From Pisaster brevispinus (Eukaryota > Echinodermata > Asteroidea > Forcipulatida > Asteriidae): a DNA stretch of 64,000 bases. The translations under genes and the position numbers were made by a program. Shown piece by piece: positions 56,720 to 64,000 of the stretch. The stretch spans positions 16,152,742-16,216,741 of the forward strand of contig JAMKCF010000003.1 in the NCBI GenBank assembly GCA_023634235.1, written 5' to 3'. Below the pieces are notes generated by a model. It was not told the DNA's origin, made no database searches, and saw nothing but the letters and a program-made list of their open reading frames with translations. Each line of letters starts with the position of its first letter. Positions within the stretch are counted from its first letter, which is position 1.

Positions 56720-58440
56720 TTTAATGGTCTGGTTGTGTTTTCTGACGTCTTTGCTGTCCACAACTGTCATGACTAGTCATCTTATGCACCATTTTCTAAA
56801 AAATATCGGTCATCAATCTTGGTCTCCGTAGACTTGTTTGTGCAAACAATTTCTAACTGTGGAAGCCCCTTTGAAACACACAAGACATGAATTAAGACAT
56901 CACTGCTGTGTTTGAAACAGCGATCCGATGGCTCAGCTCAGCTCAGTTAGCAGCTAGATTTCTCATGAGATGTGATGATGTGGGTTGTGCTCTCATCAAC
57001 AGTCAGGAAGCTGTCACAGGTCTTATTTTTCTCAAAATGGCTTCCACCAGTTGAAATTGTTTCACTTGTCCTGATAGAAAGAGCCAGTTGGGCAGGAGAC
57101 TGCACTGAATTAGGGAGTTGACATTTTTCTTTTAAACCAAGTTTGCTCCATTTTGCTTCCCATGGAAAAAGAAAGAAAAAGAAAAGCTGTTTCTTTCAAT
57201 CTGTTGTTGAGAACAAAACTTGCGAGTGATTTCAATCACATGACCTACCTCCTCCAGTAGCATTTTGCCTGCCTGATGAAGACACTCTACTCTCTAATCT
57301 AACAATTAGTGGAAGATGTGGTTGTAGTTGCTTCATGGTGATACAGGAAAAGTAAGAGGCTGAGGTGATTGGGATGTCTTCCTGTTTGAATGATAATACA
57401 TGTATATTATGACTAGTAAAGTTACATGTACTTTATACAAAAGTTTACGCAAATCCATTTTTATATCCAGTTGACATTTTGCACATTTGCATTGATTGAC
57501 CTCACAATGGCGGCCAATGCAAGGGGTCAATTCGCTGATACCACAGACTACCACAAAGTGCCTAACACCTTCCAGGCTAGAACCTGGTGCATGAGTTTCT
57601 TCTGTTTGTACAGCTAGCAATATGTGGAAACCCAAAAGCTCGTTTACTGGGATTTAGTCTCAACGTCTCCTGTGCAACTTTGTGGCAAGAGCCAGTTGGG
57701 CAGGAGAGTATATTGAGAGTAGTAGGGTGAAATGGTTCTTGTTTTCTTAGTTTGTAATACGTTATAGAAATTTCAGGTTGATTTTACTTGAAAATATTTA
57801 CACTCACCAATCAACAATCTCTTCGGTCATCTGCTTTGGATGCAAAGTGTTATTGTTTCCAGATCTTCATAACTGTATTCCTTTCTCTACTTTCTGAAGT
57901 CTGTAAAAACAAACAAACAAACAAACACCACTTGGTTATTGTAGTTATGAAACAGTAACTCAGGCTTTATTCATCTATAGAACATTTTACAATAACATCT
58001 CAATGGGATTTATGTCAGTGCCCTAGTCACTGGGCCAATAACATTCCTGTTATCTTTCTCAATTCCCAGGGGAGTATACAGCCCTGGGCTTCCTTGCTTT
58101 GTTTGGATGTTACTTGAAGTAACAGCTGGTTTAGTCAAATTGTTATGTAATTTCATCTTCTTGATACATTTTCCTCCTTCTCTGAGTTGAGGTAAGCTTC
58201 AATCTGTAATCATATGAAAGTTCTAGTAGGAGACAGGATGTTTGCTCTTTTACTGTGATTGTGAGATGAAGGACAGCAATGCCAGCATTGGCCAAGTTTT
58301 TTATGCTAGTATTAAAGCTGTCAGATTGTATAGCGCCCTCTTTGATGTATACATGAGTAGCCCTGGAAACTGAGAAAAATAACAATGTTATTGGCCCCAA
58401 GGGCTAAACATAACTGATTGAGGCTGTTGGCCCAAATCAA
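56720..58440. other. Stretch with no gene recognised
   Basis: It includes a 20-base direct repeat ('agagccagttgggcaggaga') near 57080 and 57690, and an AAAC run near 57908. No frame shows a family motif. Confidence 0.4.
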
Positions 58441-58740
58441 TTGTAACCAGGGCCACGTTGCCACCTACTCCTGGGGCTGAAACGGGGTTGATCCCTTCAC
58501 AGTCCATAAGGATGTAGGCAAGGGTATGATCCACTAGGAGCCTGGCTGGTAGAGCAGCATGCAATACCTTCCCAACTTTGTACGAAGCAATTAAGGTTAA
58601 CTGCCCTTGAGCGCCTTGCTCAAGGGCACAAGTGTCATGACCGGGATTGGAACCTTACTCTGCTGCTGACAACACCAAAGCTTTGGTCTGGAAAACTAGA
58701 CCGTCCAGCCACAACACATGGGTGTTGTCGCCCACCACCC
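58441..58740. repeat. Dispersed repeat with B-box-like segment, copy 2
   Basis: It shares with 33220-33400 the series 'ccttcacagtcc', 'accttcccaac', 'aaggttaa', 'gccttgctcaagggcacaag' and 'cgggattggaacc'. The B-box-like part has a substitution (ttgg for ttcg). It extends further on both sides than copy 1. Confidence 0.7.
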
Positions 58741-59950
58741 ATTTGTAAAATATAGCGAAGGCACTCTGAGTTTTCACTTGGTGCTATTCCGGCCGACTTC
58801 ACTTGTATCATAATTTGTTTTCAAAGTGGGTTTTTCCAAGTTATGACGTGTTCTATGAAGGTGTTTGAAATGTGGTAATGGATTGTGATTTACTTTTAGT
58901 ATTATATCCAATAATGAGTCATAGATACACCCAAGGAATGATCCAAGAAATTGCAAGTAGTAGTAGATAGTGTAGCTGGGACTTTTGGAGCCTGTGTTTT
59001 AATCTGGGCCCAGGAGCTTTAGTGCTCATGTTTATGCCTGGGAATAAAAACCCAGTGTGTTTGTGTGGTTATTTGTAGCCCAGGTTGGAAGCAACGGAGG
59101 AGTCCAACAGACACTGACGCCCTACCAGGGCTAGGTTATTTGATGATGTTTGGTCTTTTTGCCCATGTGTACATAGGCCTACACTGCATGTAAAACTCAA
59201 CTCAACTCAACTTAAACAATTTTTTTGTCTGTTTTTGTTACTGAACTGAATATTAACTACTTACTTTGTAACAATAATTAAAAGTAGGGCATATACATGT
59301 AGCTTTTTATAATTTTTAATTAAAAACAACATTGCACTCGATGACTGAGAAACAGTCTAATGGAAAGAACTTTAGCTGTAGTGCAGGTTTGTTACAATAG
59401 GTTATACAGTCAGTAGCACATGATAAAGCAACTATGTTAACAAAACCCTAGAGTTGATTGTAGAGTTTGGTCTAGTTTAGTAACAGTTTTCTCACTTTAA
59501 AGAACTGTAATTCAGACTTATTACTCTAGATAATCATTACCCACCTGTCGTGTGGTGACTTTACTATAAACAATACTATCAATCTGTGCATAATGGTAAA
59601 TACCGTCCTACATTGTAAATAGATTCAGTGCCAAGTGAAACAAACGTCAACAATATCCAAACAACTAGTAAATCAAAAGGTCTATTGAGGGCGCACTAAA
59701 AGGTCATTGGAAAGTGCTGTTTGCTCCACATTAAAAATATGACACAAATTCTTGCGCGGAACCTCATTAATAAAATGTATACACACAACTTTTTCTCTAA
59801 TTCAACCATTTGAAGGTGGTGGCTTTAATGAAATGTAGAAAAGTCAAAATAAAATGAGCCCCTGGGGTTTTTGATTTCCAACTTAAAGGATTTAAGGGTA
59901 AAATGTTAGCAGTCTTAAGAAGGCCCTATTTTTAAAAATGTAGGGTCATT
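58741..59950. other. Stretch with no gene recognised
   Basis: Unique-looking sequence between the dispersed repeat and the 314-bp satellite; no motif seen. Confidence 0.4.
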
Positions 59951-59951
59951 T

Positions 59952-62900
59952 TTCTAGACTAGACTTCCCTCGAGACCTTTTCTGTGTGAGGACATGGCCA
60001 AATCCCAAAACCTGGGCAATTAGGAGCTTTCTACCAAAAAGTGACGCCATCTTTGTTGCCCAAAAAACCTCAATAATTCATGGAATAAAATCGTTGCGGT
60101 CTTCAAATTCGAACCAGCACCATCGGCGGAGGTGTCCGCAGAAAGTGATCGCAAAAATCGCCATGTTACCGGGGGTCGAATTTTTGGAATAATTGACAGG
60201 TGGTACCCTGTCGCCATTTTGAATTTTGGGGTCGAAAATAAAAGTGCGATTTGACGGTGCAGCATTCTAGACTAGACTTCCCTCGAGACCTTTTCTGTGT
60301 GAGGACATGGCCAAATCCCAAAACCTGGGCAATTAGGAGCTTTCTACCAAAAAGTGACGCCATCTTTGTTGCCCAAAAAACCTCAATAATTCATGGAATA
60401 AAATCGTTGCGGTCTTCAAATTCGAACCAGCACCATCGGCGGAGGTGTCCGCAAAATGTGATCGCCAAAAATCGCCATGTTACCGGGGGTCGAAATTTTG
60501 GAATAATTGACAGGTAGTACCCTGTCGCCATTTTGAATTTTGGGGTCGAAAATAAAAGTGCGATTTGACGGTGCAGCATTCTAGACTAGACTTCCCTCGA
60601 GACCTTTTCTGTGTGGGGACATGGCCAAATCCCAAAACCTGAGCAATTAGGAGCTTTCTACCAAAAAGTGACGCCATCTTTGTTGCCCAAAAAACCTCAA
60701 TAATTCATGGAATAAAATCGTTGCGGTCTTCAAATTCGAACCAGCACCATCGGCGGAGGTGTCCGCAAAATGTGATCGCCAAAAATCGCCATGTTACCGG
60801 GGGTCGAAATTTTGGAATAATTGACAGGTAGTACCCTGTCGACATTTTGAATTTTGGGGTCGAAAATAAAAGTGCGATTTGACGGTGCAGCATTCTAGAC
60901 TAGACTTCCCTCGAGACCTTTTCTGTGTGGGGACATGGCCAAATCCCAAAACCTGAGCAATTAGGAGCTTTCTACCAAAAAGTGACGCCATCTTTGTTGC
61001 CCAAAAAACCTCAATAATTCATGGAATAAAATCGTTGCGGTCTTCAAATTCGAACCAGCACCATCGGCGGAGGTGTCCGCAAAAAGTGATCGCCAAAAAT
61101 CGCCAGGTTACCGGGGGTCGAATTTTTGGAATAATTGACAGGTAGTACCCTGTCGCCATTTTGAATTTTGGGGTCGAAAATAAAAGTGCGATTTGACGGT
61201 GCAGCATTCTAGACTAGACTTCCCTCGAGACCTTTTCTGTGTGGGGACATGGCCAAATCCCAAAACCTGAGCAATTAGGAGCTTTCTACCAAAAAGTGAC
61301 GCCATCTTTGTTGCCCAAAAAACCTCAATAATTCATGGAATAAAATCGTTGCGGTCTTCAAATTCGAACCAGCACCATCGGCGGAGGTGTCCGCAAAAAG
61401 TGATCGCCAAAAATCGCCAGGTTACCGGGGGTCGAATTTTTGGAATAATTGACAGGTAGTACCCTGTCGCCATTTTGAATTTTGGGGTCGAAAATAAAAG
61501 TGCGATTTGACGGTGCAGCATTCTAGACTAGACTTCCCTCGAGACCTTTTCTGTGTGGGGACATGGCCAAATCCCAAAACCTGGGCAATTAGGAGCTTTC
61601 TACCAAAAAGTGACGCCATCTTTGTTGCCCAAAAAACCTCAATATTTCATGGAATAAAATCGTTGCGGTCTTCAAATTCGAACCAGCACCATCGGCGGAG
61701 GTGTCCGCAAAATGTGATCGCCAAAAATCGCCATGTTTCCGGGGGTCGAATTTTTGGAATAATTGACAGGTAGTACCCTGTCGCCATTTTGAATTTTGGG
61801 GTCGAAAATAAAAGTGCGATTTGACGGTGCAGCATTCTAGACTAGACTTCCCTCGAGACCTTTTCTGTGTGGGGACATGGCCAAATCCCAAAACCTGAGC
61901 AATTAGGAGCTTTCTACCAAAAAGTGACGCCATCTTTGTTGCCCATAAAACCTCAATAATTCATGGAATAAAATCGTTGCGGTCTTCAAATTCGAACCAG
62001 CACCATCGGCGGAGGTGTCCGCAAAAAGTGATCGCCAAAAATCGCCAGGTTACCGGGGGTCGAATTTTTGGAATAATTGACAGGTAGTACCCTGTCGCCA
62101 TTTTGAATTTTGGGGTCGAAAATAAAAGTGCGATTTTCTGTGTGGGGACATGGCCAAATCCCAAAACCTGGGTAATTAGGAGCTTTCTACCAAAAAGTGA
62201 CGCCATCTTTGTTCCCCCAAAAACCTCAATAATTCATGGAATAAAATCGTTGCGGTCTTCAAATTCGAACCAGCACCATCGGCGGAGGTGTCCGCAAAAA
62301 GTGATCGCCAAAAATCGCCAGGTTACCGGGGGTCGAATTTTTGGAATAATTGACAGGTAGTACCCTGTCGCCATTTTGAATTTTGGGGTCGAAAATAAAA
62401 GTGCGATTTGACGGTGCAGCATTCTAGACTAGACTTCCCTCGAGACCTTTTCTGTGTGGGGACATGGCCAAATCCCAAAACCTGAGCAATTAGGAGCTTT
62501 CTACCAAAAAGTGACGCCATCTTTGTTGCCCAAAAAACCTCAATATTTCATGGAATAAAATCGTTGCGGTCTTCAAATTCGAACCAGCACCATCGGCGGA
62601 GGTGTCCGCAAAATGTGATCGCCAAAAATCGCCATGTTACCGGGGGTCGAATTTTTGGAATAATTGACAGGTAGTACCCTGTCGCCATTTTGAATTTTGG
62701 GGTCGAAAATAAAAGTGCGATTTGACGGTGCAGCATTCTAGACTAGACTTCCCTCGAGACCTTTTCTGTGTGGGGACATGGCCAAATCCCAAAACCTGGG
62801 CAATTAGGAGCTTTCTACCAAAAAGTGACGCCATCTTTGTTGCCCAAAAAACCTCAATAATTCATGGAATAAAATCGTTGCGGTCTTCAAATTCGAACCA

Positions 62901-64000
62901 GCACCATCGGCGGAGGTGTCCGCAAAAAGTGATCGCCAAAAATCGCTATTTTGAATTTTGGGGTCGAAAATAAAAGTGCGATTTGACGGTGCAGCATTCT
63001 AGACTAGACTTCCCTCGAGACCTTTTCTGTGTGGGGACATGGCCAAATCCCAAAACCTGGGCAATTAGGAGCTTTCTACTATAAAGTGACGCCATCTTTG
63101 TTGCCCAAAAAACCTCAATAATTCATGGAATAAAATCGTTGCGGTCTTCAAATTCGAACCAGCACCATCGGCGGAGGTGTCCGCAAAAAGTGATCGCCAA
63201 AAATCGCCATGTTACAGGGGGTCGAATTTTTGGAATAATTGACAGGTAGTACCCTGTCGCCATTTTGAATTTGGGGTCGAAAATAAAAGTGCGATTTGAC
63301 GGTGCAGCATTCTAGACTAGACTTCACTCGAGACCTTTTCTGTGTGGGGACATGGCCAAATCCCAAAACCTGGGCAATTAGGAGCTTTCTACCATAAAGT
63401 GACGCCATCTTTGTTGCCCCAAAAAAACTCAATAATTCATGGAATAAAATCGTTGCGGTCTTCAAATTCGAACCAGCACCATCGGCGGAGGTGTCCGCAA
63501 AAAGTGATCGCCAAAAATCGCCAGGTTACCGGGGGTCGAATTTTTGGAATAATTGACAGGTAGTACCCTGTCGCCATTTTGAATTTTGGGGTCGAAAATA
63601 AAAGTGCGATTTGACGGTGCAGCATTCTAGACTAGACTTCCCTCGAGACCTTTTCTGTGTGGGGACATGGCCAAATCCCAAAACCTGAGCAATTAGGAGC
63701 TTTCTACCAAAAAGTGACGCCATCTTTGTTGCCCAAAAAACCTCAATAATTCATGGAATAAAATCGTTGCGGTCTTCAAATTCGAACCAGCACCATCGGC
63801 GGAGGTGTCCGCAAAAAGTGATCGCCAAAAATCGCCAGGTTACCGGGGGTCGAATTTTTGGAATAATTGACAGGTAGTACCCTGTCGCCATTTTGAATTT
63901 TGGGGTCAAAAATAAAAGTGCGATTTGACGGTGCAGCATTCTAGACTAGACTTCCCTCGAGACCTTTTCTGTGTGGGGACATGGCCAAATCCCAAAACCT
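59952..64000. repeat. 314-bp satellite, about 13 copies, continuing past the window
   Basis: Units start near 59954, 60268, 60582, 60896 and so on at 314-base steps ('ctagactagacttccctcg'). Identity is very high. Diagnostic variants include 'gtgaggac' (first two units) against 'gtggggac', 'cctgggc' against 'cctgagc', 'gccatgtt' against 'gccaggtt', and 'aatatttcat' in units near 61640 and 62543. Two internal deletions, near 62134 and 62947, shorten units. The repeated ~62-65-codon frames on the minus strand recur once per unit and are shadows. Confidence 0.95.

Noticed and set aside
60020..63939. Repeated ~62-65-codon minus-strand frames and longer plus-strand frames
   Set aside because: One set per 314-bp satellite unit; unit length is not a multiple of three and no motif is present.

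Overview
This is a 64-kb eukaryotic nuclear window, almost all repetitive, with no complete host gene that I can support. It has intron-like AG/GT boundaries, tRNA-derived SINE-like heads, decayed LINE reverse transcriptases, foldback elements and MITEs, and one complete Ty3/gypsy LTR retrotransposon. Several dispersed repeats look like ones I associate with echinoderms and other marine deuterostomes: the block with 'gggcacaagtgtcat' followed by a B-box-like 'gggattcgaaccc', the block ending 'gagcgctatataaata', and the TIR 'GGGCCCAATTTCATA'. I infer a marine invertebrate, most likely an echinoderm. That is from memory, not from a search.

Layout. 1-2.3 kb: foldback element with long inverted arms and a partly duplicated right arm. 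3.1-11.6 kb: a 78-bp satellite, partly organised as 236-bp and 708-bp higher-order repeats. It carries two copies of a ~678-bp insertion, and two copies of an exon-like block, with a third at 12.4 kb. 12.9-18.5 kb: small tandem duplications, a tRNA-like SINE on the minus strand, a 600-bp AT-rich simple repeat, possible decayed minus-strand exons and a 200-bp repeat. 19.7-22.6 kb: chained MITE-like palindromes mixed with LINE fragments on both strands. 23.1-24.7 kb: a second copy of the foldback arm, a compound trinucleotide microsatellite and a 270-bp duplication. 26.8-27.4 kb: a degenerate coding fragment resembling DIRS ORF1. 28-38 kb: SINE-like and other dispersed repeats and several tandem duplications. 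39.4-41.6 kb: a cryptic CT-rich repeat. 44.9 kb: a LINE C-terminus. 46.1-47.7 kb: a 35-bp minisatellite followed by an inverted arm. 47,906-55,844: the LTR retrotransposon. 59.95-64.0 kb: a 314-bp satellite that runs out of the window.

The one working genetic unit is the retrotransposon. Its 617-bp LTRs look identical and are flanked by a 4-bp ATAG duplication. It has an initiator-Met-like primer site, an intact gag and an intact pol (protease, reverse transcriptase, RNase H, integrase). Pol lies in the -1 frame and has no usable ATG of its own. At the gag-pol junction there is a canonical slippery heptamer, GGGAAAC, then a 7-nt spacer, then sequence that can fold into an H-type pseudoknot. 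This is the best-supported functional signal here. The Gag C-terminus has no zinc knuckle; in its place is an arginine-rich 12-residue repeat encoded by a 36-bp minisatellite.
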